From Lachnospiraceae bacterium (GTDB lineage Bacteria > Bacillota > Clostridia > Lachnospirales > Lachnospiraceae), in the NCBI GenBank assembly GCA_022483465.1, contig JAKVNF010000002.1, forward strand, positions 62,001 through 126,000: a stretch of 64,000 nucleotides of DNA, written 5' to 3'. The notes beneath the pieces were generated by a model. It made no database searches. It was given only the letters and a program-made list of their open reading frames with translations, and had not been told where the DNA came from. Made by a program: the position numbers and the translations under genes. Each line of letters opens with the position of its first letter. Positions within the stretch are counted from its first letter, which is position 1. Positions 8,476 to 16,472 of this stretch are shown in pieces.

Positions 8476-9142
8476 ATGGAAGAGAAAGAAAAGAAGAACC
8501 AGATGACAGATCCCTCTTTGGAGGGATCGCCTTCTGCGCAAAATGAAGCTTCTCAGGCGGCTGCGGATGTCGATGCCGTCATGAAGAAGTACGACCGGGA
8601 GTCGAACACGAGGGTCTGGACCGGCGTCCCCGGCATGATCGTGAAGTGCATCATCATCGCGTTCTCGATCTGGTGCATCTGGGTCACGCTGTTTGCGACC
8701 TTCCTCGAGGAGATCCGGCTGACCTCGTTCCTCGGCCTTGTGATCCTGATGGGATTTCTCGTCTACCCCGCAAAGAAGGGGGAGACGAGGGAGAACTACA
8801 TGCCCTGGTATGACATCCTCATGATGGCAGCCGGCATGGCCTCCTACTTCTACTTTACCTTCAACGCGGAGACGATCATTCAGCAGGGCACGCGCTTTAC
8901 GCCGCTCCAGATCGTGATCGGCATTGTCGGCATCGTGATCCTACTGGAAGTGACAAGGCGGTGCGTCGGCCTTCCGATCCTCCTGGTTGCGCTGTTCTTT
9001 GTGTGCTACGCGCTGTTCTTCGGACTCACGAACCCCTCGTTCTACGGGCGCGTGCGGTACTTTGTCCGAAACGTGTTCTACACCAAGGAGGGCATTTTCT
9101 CGACGCCCGTCAATGTCTGCTCCCGCTACATCGTGATCTTTA
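8476..9142 (+). pseudogene. TRAP transporter fused permease, 5' part (split by ISAzo13-family element)
   Basis: The start at 8476 has AGGAGG nine bases upstream. The N-terminal part contains a cytoplasmic acidic leader and the DctQ-like four-helix region, ending ...SRYIVIF at the insertion point. Joining 9142 to 10664, which drops the element and one copy of the 3-bp duplication TTA, restores a 1995-nt frame of 664 codons reading IVIFIIFGAFLERTG. That is the usual length for a fused DctQM permease of the TAXI type. As it stands, the frame runs a few codons into the element and stops at 9165. Confidence 0.9.
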
Positions 9143-10660
9143 GGGTGTGTCATCCTTTAAATTGATCAATTCACGAGTCCTTTTTCAGCCCATGAATGAT
9201 GTAGTTCCATTTGTTAGATGTCCCGATATTGATCCATTCAATATCAACTTTATCGTACTCTTCCTCAGAAGCCTTCAGACCTGTTTTATAGTCATTGTAA
9301 TCAGGCTGACAGGTTACCTTCAGACCAGTTGTTGTAGTTGTTGATCCGATCAACTGAACTACAGTTTCAACACTGATTAGCGGTTTACCTGCCCAACTTT
9401 TTGATATCTCAGAGAAAAGGCGATGCTCCACCTTGTTCCACTTTGATGTTCCCGGCGGGAAATGAGAGATCTGAATCGGAATCCCGATTTCCTCAACCAG
9501 CTTTGCCAGTTCCGTCTTGAACATTCGCACACGGCTGGAATTGCTTCCGCCTCCATCACACGTGATATAAATCATGGTCGCGTCAGGAAACGTGTTCTTG
9601 CCAACGGTGTACCACCAGGCACGTATACTGGCGACTGCGAACTGGGAGGTGTCATGTGTGGTTCCAAGATTTACAAACCCGGTATTATTGTTGACGACGT
9701 AAACACCATATGGTGCAACCTGACCAAGTTCCTTATCCAGAAAATCGTGGTCAAGCACCGCTCGAGGATCTTTGCTATGTCTGTACTCCTTGCCTTTGTT
9801 GGCATAGTCTCCTATGTTTTCCTTCTTTTTGCAATCGATGGAAATCATGGGATTCCCTGCAGCTAAAACCTCTTTACCCGTTGCATTGATGAATTCAAAC
9901 TGCACATTTCTGTCTGGATGTTCCTTACCGACCTGCTTCAGCTTCTTGTTCTGTTGTTTGCTCCAACCGAGTGCCTTCAGCATTCGGTTGACGACATTTC
10001 TCCCAACTGAATAGCCCTTCTCAGCGAGCATAGCTGAGAGCTTGCGATCACTCAGGTTTGTATAAAGCAGCACGGATTCCGGATTACCATAGGTGTAGTC
10101 GTCAAGGATCTCCATCAATGCCGGAATCAGTTCCGGATTTTTCGCAGCTTCACTTTTTCTGCCACCACCCGCGCGGCGCTGTCTGCTTTCAAGTGAAGAA
10201 AGGCTGACGGAGCCATCATAAAGCCCGACAATCTGCTCTGGAGTTGCTTCCAGCAACATTTCAGAATCCTTATCGGTATCCGTAGTGCCAGAGTCTTCTG
10301 CTTCGTCACTTTTGGTTTCTGTCTCTGTGGAAGTAGAAGTCTCGCCGGCAGCATCAGCGATAATGAGCTTGAACTCTTCGTCGGACTTGCGCACGGTATT
10401 ACGTGCCACACCGCATTTTTCACTGATCGCAGACTTGCCGCCATAACCCAGTGCATCAGAAAGAGCTCCTATAATCAGCCGTCTCTGGCGCTCATTGACA
10501 TAGGGCAAAATGACGGAAATATTGGATAAAATATGATCAACGTGGTCGCTATCATATATTGGTGAAGCCATGAATCGACTGCCTCCGATCCGAGATATAA
10601 GGCTATTATAGCAGTCGATTTATTACGTGCCAACTGATTAATTTATTATGTGTCAATTCC
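9143..10660 (-). mobile_element. ISAzo13-family insertion sequence, complete, 1518 bp
   Basis: The ends form imperfect inverted repeats of about 29 bp with matching blocks GG, TG-CA, TAAATT and ATCA-TT. They are flanked by the duplication TTA at 9140-9142 and 10661-10663. The single transposase gene is on the minus strand. The element splits the TRAP permease gene. Confidence 0.88.
9171..10571 (-). CDS. ISAzo13-family transposase
   Basis: The 466-residue protein has an N-terminal helix-turn-helix region (GGKSAISEKCGVARNTVRK), a Ser/Thr/Glu-rich linker (STSTETETKSDE) and the GGGRKS motif. The DDE domain follows, with SIDCKKKENIGDYANKG, GTTHDTSQFAVASIRAWW, ITCDGGGSNSSR and HFPPGTSKWNKVEHRLFS. 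These are hallmarks of ISAzo13 transposases. The frame is intact, so the element may be active. Confidence 0.93.
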   Translation of the reverse strand: MASPIYDSDHVDHILSNISVILPYVNERQRRLIIGALSDALGYGGKSAISEKCGVARNTVRKSDEEFKLIIADAAGETSTSTETETKSDEAEDSGTTDTDKDSEMLLEATPEQIVGLYDGSVSLSSLESRQRRAGGGRKSEAAKNPELIPALMEILDDYTYGNPESVLLYTNLSDRKLSAMLAEKGYSVGRNVVNRMLKALGWSKQQNKKLKQVGKEHPDRNVQFEFINATGKEVLAAGNPMISIDCKKKENIGDYANKGKEYRHSKDPRAVLDHDFLDKELGQVAPYGVYVVNNNTGFVNLGTTHDTSQFAVASIRAWWYTVGKNTFPDATMIYITCDGGGSNSSRVRMFKTELAKLVEEIGIPIQISHFPPGTSKWNKVEHRLFSEISKSWAGKPLISVETVVQLIGSTTTTTGLKVTCQPDYNDYKTGLKASEEEYDKVDIEWINIGTSNKWNYIIHGLKKDS

Positions 10661-10663
10661 TTA

Positions 10664-11991
10664 TCATCTTCGGCGCCTTCCTGGAGAGAACCGGAATCTC
10701 CCAGTTCTTCATCTCCCTCGCAAACTGCGTCGCGGGCAAGTACTCGGGAGGCCCCGCAAAGGTCTCCGTTATCTCCTCGGCCCTGTGCGGCATGGTCTCC
10801 GGCTCCTCGGTCGGAAACACGGTGACGACAGGATCCGTCACGATCCCGATGATGAAGAAGACAGGCTTTCGCCCCGAGTTTGCGGGCGCCGTCGAGGCGG
10901 CGGCCTCGACGGGCGGCCAGATCATGCCGCCCATCATGGGCGCTGCCGCCTTCCTGATGGCGGACTTTCTCGGCGTTCCCTACTCGAACATCCTGGTCGC
11001 GGCGATTATCCCGGCCATCCTATACTTCACCGGAATCTTCATCTCGGTCCACCTCGAGGCAAAGAAGGAGGGGCTCTCCGGCATTCCGAAGGAGCAGCTC
11101 CCGCATGTCGGAGAACTGGTCAAGAACCTCTACCTGCTCCTGCCCCTCGTCATGCTGATCATCTGGGTCTCCGGCAACTACATGACCATGCAGCGGGCGG
11201 CGGCCTACTCGATCCTGCTCGCCATCATCGTGAGCCTCTTCAACAAGGAGAACCGGATCACCCCGAAGAAGTTCTTTGACGCGCTGGAAGCGGGCGGCAG
11301 GGGAACCATCACCGTCGCGGCAGCCTGCGGCGTCGCCGGCATCATCTCCGGTTCCATCACGATGACGGGCCTTGCCAATGATCTCATCAACGGCATCATC
11401 AAGGTCGCGGGAACGCACCTGATCGTCGCGCTGCTCCTCACGATGCTCTGTTGCATCGTCCTCGGCATGGGCGTTCCGACGACGGCGACCTACTGCATCA
11501 TGGCGGCAACCTGCGCGCCGATTCTGATCCGCATGGGCGTCCCCGCGATTGCTGCCCACTTCTTTGTCTTCTACTTCGGCATCGTCGCGGACGTCACGCC
11601 GCCTGTTGCCCTCGCCGCCTATGCAGGCGCCGCGATCGCGAAGGCAAACCCGATGAAGACCGCCTTCCGTGCGTCGCAGCTTGCGATTGCGGCCTTCATG
11701 GTGCCCTATGTCATCTGCTACAACCCGGCGCTGATCCTTGTGGACACGACGCCTGCGGAGATCCTCGTTGTGACCTGCACGACGCTCATCGGTCTCTTTG
11801 CCCTTGCGGCGGCCTTTGAGGGGTACCTGTTCGCAAAGGTGCCGGTCATCCTCCGCTTTGTGTTTGCAGTGGGCGGGATTCTCCTGATCGCGCCGGAGAC
11901 CGTGACCGATATCGTCGGCCTCCTTCTCGTGGCCCTTGGGGTCGCGCTCCAGTACCAGAGGGGAAGAAGGAAAAAGGTCCAGGCAGCGTAA
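10664..11991 (+). pseudogene. TRAP transporter fused permease, 3' part
   Basis: This is the DctM-like portion: IIFGAFLERTG, then GLSGSSVGNTVTTG-type loops (seen as GMVSGSSVGNTVTTGS), AAASTGGQIMPPIMGAAAFLMA, GMGVPTTATYCIMAA and ADVTPPVALAAYAGAAIA. More than ten hydrophobic segments are visible. It has no start codon or ribosome binding site of its own at the element junction, so it is probably not translated. It is the continuation of the 8476-9142 fragment. Confidence 0.9.
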
Positions 11992-11999
11992 AAAAGAAA

Positions 12000-12034
12000 A
12001 CGCTATCTCCGCCCTATTGAGCGAAATAGCGTTC
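12000..12034 (-). terminator. Terminator of the dinJ-yafQ operon
   Basis: On the minus strand AACGCTAT pairs with ATAGCGTT, followed by TTCTTTTTT. It lies directly after the yafQ stop codon at 12043. Confidence 0.6.
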
Positions 12035-12042
12035 TGCAGCCG

Positions 12043-12186
12043 TTAGAACAAGTCGGAATGACTTCCTGTTCTGGAAGCTGTGAGAATGAGCTCATTGTGA
12101 TTAATCATGTATACGAGCAGCCAGTCTGGTTGGATGTGACATTCGCGGAAGCCAGCGTAATTGCCGGTCAAAGCGTGATCACGATA
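12043..12186 (-). pseudogene. yafQ: YafQ-family mRNA interferase toxin, C-terminal part (split by MITE)
   Basis: On the minus strand this reads YRDHALTGNYAGFRECHIQP and then DWLLVYMI, ending with RTGSHSDLF and a stop. This is the conserved catalytic half of YafQ/RelE-type toxins. It joins in frame to the N-terminal part at 12503-12631 once the MITE and one target duplication are removed, giving a 90-residue toxin (E. coli YafQ has 92). In its present state it lacks a start. Confidence 0.9.
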
Positions 12187-12194
12187 TTTGACAT

Positions 12195-12502
12195 GGCGTT
12201 AGTAAAGAACCGGGTTGATGGGTTCCATACCACAACCTCCATGGTGAACTCTCGACGCGATAATGTCCGATGAAGATATAGAATCCCCATTTGGAGCTCT
12301 TTTCTTCTCCGCATAATGCCTATCTTGTTATTTATAGTCACATACTCGGCAAGTGAGTGTATGTGTTTAGGCAATCTAGGTGATGCTTTGTTACATGATG
12401 CAACACAGCACGGATAGGAGTGTACCCAGCTCGAGCTCAAAGTGAGGTATTAGTGGTCTCATGCTAGGCGATCGCTTATCAACCCGTTTCTTAACTAACG
12501 CC
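12195..12502 (-). mobile_element. MITE copy 2, 308 bp, inserted in the yafQ toxin gene
   Basis: This is an inverted copy of the element at 1180-1487, flanked by the perfect 8-bp duplication TTTGACAT at 12187-12194 and 12503-12510. It differs from copies 1 and 3 by several substitutions. It has the same GGCGTTAG ends. Confidence 0.95.
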
Positions 12503-12631
12503 TTTGACATCAAGCTCATTCTCATCCAGAAGCATCTGCAGCACGTTTTGCAGCAGGTTCAGATCTTTTCCCTGCTTGTGGACGCGCTTCAGGTCTTTCT
12601 TGAATTGGCTTGTAACTACGAGTTCAAGCAT
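12503..12631 (-). pseudogene. yafQ: YafQ-family toxin, N-terminal part
   Basis: The minus strand encodes MLELVVTSQFKKDLKRVHKQ and continues to NVLQMLLDENELDVK, after which the MITE interrupts the frame. The start ATG at 12629-12631 overlaps the antitoxin stop by 8 nt (ATGCTTGA), the usual coupling in dinJ-yafQ operons. The truncated peptide lacks the catalytic half. Confidence 0.88.
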
Positions 12632-12920
12632 TTATGGTATCCTCCGCTAAAACGTCATCGATCATTTCTTTAGCAGAGGAGTATTTCTTTGCGGAGAGGT
12701 TGCCCGCTGCAATCGCACGGGCTTCTTTCATGGCGGCTTCTGTTTCTGCGTTGTATCTTGTCTGACGGACTTCAAAAGGAAGACCGCCCTCCATAACAGA
12801 TACGTGAAGGAAGATGTTGATGGCATCCGTGACGGACATGCCAAACTTGCTATAAAGGCTTTCGACTTCGGATTTGAACTCAGGATCAATCCGGACATTA
12901 ATATTTGCAGTCTTGGACAT
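12624..12920 (-). CDS. dinJ: DinJ/RelB-family antitoxin
   Basis: The start at 12920 (MSKTANINVRIDPEFKSEVE) is preceded by AGGAGGTGATCTTT. The N-terminus is a ribbon-helix-helix domain (NINVRIDPE, MSVTDAINIFLH) that binds the operon operator. The acidic C-terminus (SSAKEMIDDVLAED) would wrap the toxin. The frame is intact at 98 residues although the partner toxin is destroyed, as expected if loss of toxin is tolerated but loss of antitoxin is not. Confidence 0.92.
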   Translation of the reverse strand: MSKTANINVRIDPEFKSEVESLYSKFGMSVTDAINIFLHVSVMEGGLPFEVRQTRYNAETEAAMKEARAIAAGNLSAKKYSSAKEMIDDVLAEDTINA

Positions 12921-13390
12921 AAAGATCACCTCCTGCAACTATTGTAATGCAAATGTGAAACATATGCAACCAATTTTGCGAGACAGGGGGAGGTAAAGAT
13001 CCCTAAAACAGGCAACTTGTGAATTGCTAAACGAAGTTCCACCAGCAAATTTTATAACCGGAAGTTAATCCTTCTGAAGGATGGCGGAAATTTTGCTTAA
13101 ACCGGCAATACGACGTGTTGCACCACATGAGAAAGCCTGTAACCACGGCAGTTGTTCAAGATAAAATTCACTATTTAGAACATTGCCGACCGGTAACGCA
13201 ATAAACAGTGTGTTTATATCGATCACAACCCAGTAAACACAAGGCTTTCATCGAAAAAACGCTTTACCGCTTGTTCGGTAATTACCGGTCTATTGTAAAT
13301 TTCCGGATGGCTGGAACTTAATCCTTCCGAAAAGTCTATAATAGCCACGTTGGTCTCCACCTGTTGCTCCGACCAGAACAGAAGAACCAT

Positions 13391-13526
13391 ATGGACAAGT
13401 ATAAGCATATGAGCAGTGAAGACCGGTTCAGCATAGAGACCGGGCTTAACAACGGGCAGAAATTCAAAGAGATCGGTGAAGCTCTTGGCAAGGACTGCAC
13501 CACTATCTCCAAAGAGGTACGCTCTC
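13391..13526 (+). pseudogene. IS30-family transposase, N-terminal fragment
   Basis: The frame begins MDKYKHMSSEDRFSIETGL and continues to GEALGKDCTTISKEVR. This is the first helix-turn-helix of IS30 transposases. It is cut off immediately afterwards and no DDE domain follows. Confidence 0.75.
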
Positions 13527-13910
13527 AACTGGTATATAACATGGATTCCATAATTTTTACGTAGCAGACAACACGCCCCCCCCAGTGTATCCAGTATTTC
13601 CTGAGTCTCCTTTCTGATATGGGTCAGGTGCTGTGTCCCATTCGGGTCCGTGATCCTGCATATATCCTTCGTCATCAGGATTGCCTCCTTGGGAGTCAGC
13701 TTCTCGGACAGATGATGAACATTGATTGCATTGATCAGCCCATATTGCAGCGCGACGTTTTATTTTTCCCTAAAAGTGGCGATTTACGACGAATTAATAT
13801 CGGCATTCTATGATCATGGATCCTTTAGCGTGTTGCATAATGCGATACGCTTTTTTCAACGGTTGGGATTGACGAATGAGGGACGTTGGAAGATATTTAA
13901 CTGGTTGCAA

Positions 13911-13946
13911 TAAAAAGCCAGAGCTGCTCACGACAGCAGCTCTGGT
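13911..13946 (-). terminator. Minus-strand hairpin terminator in the decayed region
   Basis: A stem CCAGAGCTGCT/AGCAGCTCTGG is followed on the minus strand by TTTTTATT. No intact gene reads into it now. Confidence 0.55.
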
Positions 13947-14272
13947 CAACCGAATGATCCTGATATCCCCTCTACTCCAACAAAGTAAAAGATACCGAGA
14001 ATCAACCAAGACCAATGATACCCGATTACTACTTCGATCGCAATCTCGAAATCGATCCTGCCGGAAGCCTCTACAAAAGATCAGGACCCTTGTCCTTTCT
14101 TTCTCTGTGATAGCTGCCAGAGTAGCTGAGACTCTTCCGGGCCATATAACAGCCTCTGTTAGAGAAAATTGTGTTACGTTGGCCTTTTTCTGTGAGAGGA
14201 TCATCGTGGACAAGACATAATACTATCGGCGGAAATGAGGTAGAGGGCACAGGAACATATGGGGAGACAGAG

Positions 14273-14626
14273 ATGGCAAGGACGATTGCTACGCCGGACG
14301 GAAAGACACATGTGATCATGAATTCGTGGGATCTGCTGGATCTTATCAGTGAATACATGGGCGATGAGATGAAAGAGGCGGTCGTGGAAGAGATGAACGA
14401 GCAGGATCTCCTCCATGCGGATGATGAAGAGTGTATCCGGGAACTGAACGACCTGTGCGGTAAGCTCTCCAAACACCACAGAGAAGTCTGCAAGGAGCTT
14501 AACGAGGCGAAGAAAGAGCTCGCGGATCTGGTCTGCGCCAGGGAACTGGACCGCAAGGCAATCTCAGACACAGCCGGCAAGATCGGCAGGATTGTCTCCC
14601 ACGAAGTTGGAGCAAGCCACGGATGA
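14273..14626 (+). CDS. Small acidic hypothetical protein
   Basis: The 117-residue product (MARTIATPDGKTHVIMNSWD...) is acidic. Its second half is charged and probably a coiled coil (LNDLCGKLSKHHREVCKEL, then NEAKKELADLVCARELDRK). The start at 14273 has GGGGAGA upstream; an open frame extends upstream to 14171 without a ribosome binding site. I do not recognise a family. Its place beside toxin-antitoxin genes, an HNH nuclease and transposase debris suggests a phage or integrative-element origin. Function unknown. Confidence 0.6.
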   Translation: MARTIATPDGKTHVIMNSWDLLDLISEYMGDEMKEAVVEEMNEQDLLHADDEECIRELNDLCGKLSKHHREVCKELNEAKKELADLVCARELDRKAISDTAGKIGRIVSHEVGASHG

Positions 14627-14785
14627 TCAATAATGTAGAAGCAACGTAATGACAACGTAATGATATCACTTGCAGTTTCCTCCAAGAGTGATACAATAAT
14701 GCCGAAGGATAACGCTGAAGGACGAGAAGAAACGCAGTAAAAAGGTCACCTTCGGCATAGTAGTGTTTGGCAAGGAGGTTAAACT

Positions 14786-15040
14786 ATGGCAAGCGTAAAT
14801 GTTAACTTCCGGTTGGATCAGGACGTGAAGGAGAGCATGGAGAAAGCCTGCAATGATATGGGCCTGACGATGAGCGCTGCCTTTACGATCTTTGCAAAGA
14901 CCGTAGCACGGGAGCGTAGAATTCCATTTGCTGTCACTGCAGATCCGTTTATTCAAGACAGCAACATGGACTTCATTCGTCGGGGTGTCGCTGCTCTGGA
15001 TGCCGGAAAGGGATCAGAGCATGAACTCATTGAGGACTGA
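14786..15040 (+). CDS. relB: RelB/DinJ-family antitoxin
   Basis: The start at 14786 follows AAGGAGGTTAAACT. The 84-residue protein has a ribbon-helix-helix N-terminus (VNVNFRLDQDVKESMEKAC, GLTMSAAFTIFAKTV) and a typical central RERRIPFAV segment. It ends five bases before a YoeB-like toxin gene that carries a frameshift. RelB-type antitoxins usually pair with RelE or YafQ and YoeB usually pairs with YefM, so this RelB-YoeB pairing is slightly unusual but known in Firmicutes. Confidence 0.9.
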   Translation: MASVNVNFRLDQDVKESMEKACNDMGLTMSAAFTIFAKTVARERRIPFAVTADPFIQDSNMDFIRRGVAALDAGKGSEHELIED

Positions 15041-15045
15041 TACGG

Positions 15046-15301
15046 ATGCAAAAGATCTGGTTTGATCTTGCCTGGAATGATTACCTGTATTGGCAGTTTC
15101 AGGACAAGAAGACGCTGAAAAGAATCAACCAGCTGATCCGTGATGTGGAGAGGGATCCTTTTAATTGGAAAACCTGAACCACTAAAAGGTGATCTGAGCG
15201 GTTTGTGGAGCAGACGGATAGATCAAGCGAACCGCCTTGTTTACAGGATCAGGGAAGGCAGGCTTGAGATCATATCCTGCAGAGACCATTACGACAACTG
15301 A
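15046..15301 (+). pseudogene. yoeB: YoeB-family toxin, inactivated by a short frameshift
   Basis: The first frame reads MQKIWFDLAWNDYLYWQFQD and continues to RDVERDPFNWKT, with a stop at 15175-15177. The downstream frame reads IGKPEPLKGDLSGLWSRRID and then RLVYRIREGRLEIISCRDHY. Together they are a whole YoeB toxin including the catalytic SRRID...RLVYR...CRxHY block. The frames would join as DPFN-GIGKPEP if five bases were restored within a short repeat (TGGAATTGGAA to TTGGAA), so a 5-nt deletion probably killed the gene. Confidence 0.88.
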
Positions 15302-15384
15302 ATTTTATAAAAGCTATTTTGGGGAGCATCTGCTTGACCGGCAGGTGCTTTTCTTTTGCAAATCAGGAGGCGTGTGAAAAGCCG

Positions 15385-15744
15385 ATGCCATACAAACCAA
15401 TGGTTCCCTGCAGGCACCACGGCTGTGCGGAACTGGTAGAGCCAGGACAGCGGTACTGTGAGAAACACAAGAAGATGCACCCGGAAGAAAACCGGTCGGC
15501 AGCAGCAAGAGGATACAACAGCCGTTGGAGAAGAGAGAGCAAGAAGTTCCTGGAGCTCCATCCACTCTGTGAGGAGTGCCTGAAGCAAGGTATTGCAACT
15601 CCGGCAACGGTTGTGGATCACATCGTACCGCACCGAGGAGACCCGAAGCTCTTCTGGGACAGATCGAACTGGCAGGCGCTGTGCAAGAGATGCCATGACA
15701 GGAAGACGAGGAGAGAGGATAGCAACCCGACGTATCGGTACTGA
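15385..15744 (+). CDS. Small HNH endonuclease
   Basis: The 119-residue protein has an N-terminal CxxxxCxxxxxxGQRYCEKH Cys/His cluster (CRHHGCAELVEPGQRYCEKH). The core HNH fold follows with VVDHIVPHRGD, FWDRSNWQALCKRCHDRKT. This form is typical of phage HNH proteins found near terminase genes. AGGAGG at 15365-15370 lies rather far from the ATG at 15385, so the start is moderately sure. No other phage genes are adjacent. Confidence 0.8.
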   Translation: MPYKPMVPCRHHGCAELVEPGQRYCEKHKKMHPEENRSAAARGYNSRWRRESKKFLELHPLCEECLKQGIATPATVVDHIVPHRGDPKLFWDRSNWQALCKRCHDRKTRREDSNPTYRY

Positions 15745-15771
15745 AGGAAGATGAGTAAGAAAAAGAACTCA

Positions 15772-16149
15772 TTACGCGATGTGCGCAAGAACCCATGCTC
15801 GAAGGATGCGATCATCTGCCTTTCCCGAAGCAATTTTCAGGATTAGATGGATCAGATCTTCGTCCTGATATTGTAGTTCAATACCATTGATATCCAACGT
15901 CACAAGGAGGGCATGTGTTCCAATACGCTTGTTGCCGTCAATAAAAGGGTGATTTGTAATCAGTCCGTACCCAAGGCGGACGGCTTTGTCGACAATGCTG
16001 GGATAAAGCTCTATACCGTCGAATGTCTGAAAGGGCTGGTTAATTGCTGAATCAAGCATTCCCTCATCACGAATGCCATCGGATCCTCCCGATTGTCTGA
16101 TCAGTTGTGAGTGCAACAGAAGAATCTGCTGTTTGGTCAGCATATTCAT
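15772..16149 (-). CDS. doc: Doc-type death-on-curing toxin (Fic fold)
   Basis: The 125-residue protein carries the Fic/Doc motif NHPFIDGNKRIGTHALLV. In Doc proteins this motif phosphorylates elongation factor Tu and stops translation. The start ATG overlaps the antitoxin stop by 4 nt. Length and motif are intact, so this is the only apparently functional toxin among three toxin-antitoxin modules within 4.4 kb. Confidence 0.93.
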   Translation of the reverse strand: MNMLTKQQILLLHSQLIRQSGGSDGIRDEGMLDSAINQPFQTFDGIELYPSIVDKAVRLGYGLITNHPFIDGNKRIGTHALLVTLDINGIELQYQDEDLIHLILKIASGKADDRILRAWVLAHIA

Positions 16150-16388
16150 TTGGCAAGTTCCTCATAAACGTGTTTGTTTCGTTTCAAGAGCTTTTCCGAG
16201 GAGGCAAGCACGTCTTCATCGGCAGCAGCCTTTACAGAATCATCCTGTGGAGCATAGTGGACAGTTAGAAAAACCTTGTTGTTTTTCAGAATAGTGACTT
16301 CACCATATTCCATTGCCATGCGGGCAACCTTGGAGAAGTTCTGATTCGCTTCAGTCATAGAAACCGTTTTATCCGTATCAATAATCAT
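16146..16388 (-). CDS. phd: Phd/YefM-family antitoxin
   Basis: The 80-residue protein begins with the Phd DNA-binding domain (MTEANQNFSKVARMAMEYGE, VTILKNNKVFLTV). Its C-terminal helix (SSEKLLKRNKHVYEELAK) would bind Doc. The start is preceded by AAGGAGG eight bases away. The promoter overlaps two direct repeats that are probable autoregulatory sites. Confidence 0.92.
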   Translation of the reverse strand: MIIDTDKTVSMTEANQNFSKVARMAMEYGEVTILKNNKVFLTVHYAPQDDSVKAAADEDVLASSEKLLKRNKHVYEELAK

Positions 16389-16413
16389 AATGAGTACCTC
16401 CTTTATATTTTTG

Positions 16414-16442
16414 ATTATAGATAAATTCTAGGATAAATTCAA
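16414..16442 (-). promoter_or_regulatory. phd-doc promoter with direct-repeat operator
   Basis: On the minus strand TTGAAT (16437-16442) and TATAAT (16414-16419) are separated by 17 bp. Two direct copies of GATAAATTC (plus strand 16420-16428 and 16432-16440) fill the spacer and overlap the -35 box, 12 bp apart. This fits Phd-Doc autorepression. Confidence 0.65.
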
Positions 16443-16472
16443 TCAATTATTCACGTCATTTGAAAGAAAAGA

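Larger units (their letters stand above)
12921..14272. other. Low-G+C decayed region without a complete gene
   Basis: About 1.35 kb between dinJ and the next small gene is markedly more A+T rich than its surroundings. It holds gene debris: a minus-strand frame of about 60 codons (13060-13250, reading LPVGNVLNSEF and GATRRIAGLSKISAILQ), an IS30 N-terminal fragment, a minus-strand fragment around 13510-13775 (INAINVHHLSEKLTPKEAIL and MTKDICRITDPNGTQHL), and a plus-strand piece ending at 13913 (VLHNAIRFFQRLGLTNEGRW). Apart from the IS30 piece I do not recognise these. Confidence 0.5.

Noticed and set aside
13223-13675. A 150-codon minus-strand frame as one gene
   Set aside because: Its middle is antisense to an IS30 transposase fragment and its ends look like separate debris, so it is not a single gene.
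15385-15744. HNH protein as part of an IscB/OMEGA or CRISPR-type system
   Set aside because: It is only 119 residues, lacks RuvC or bridge-helix regions, and no repeat array or guide-like RNA adjoins it. It looks like a phage-type HNH.
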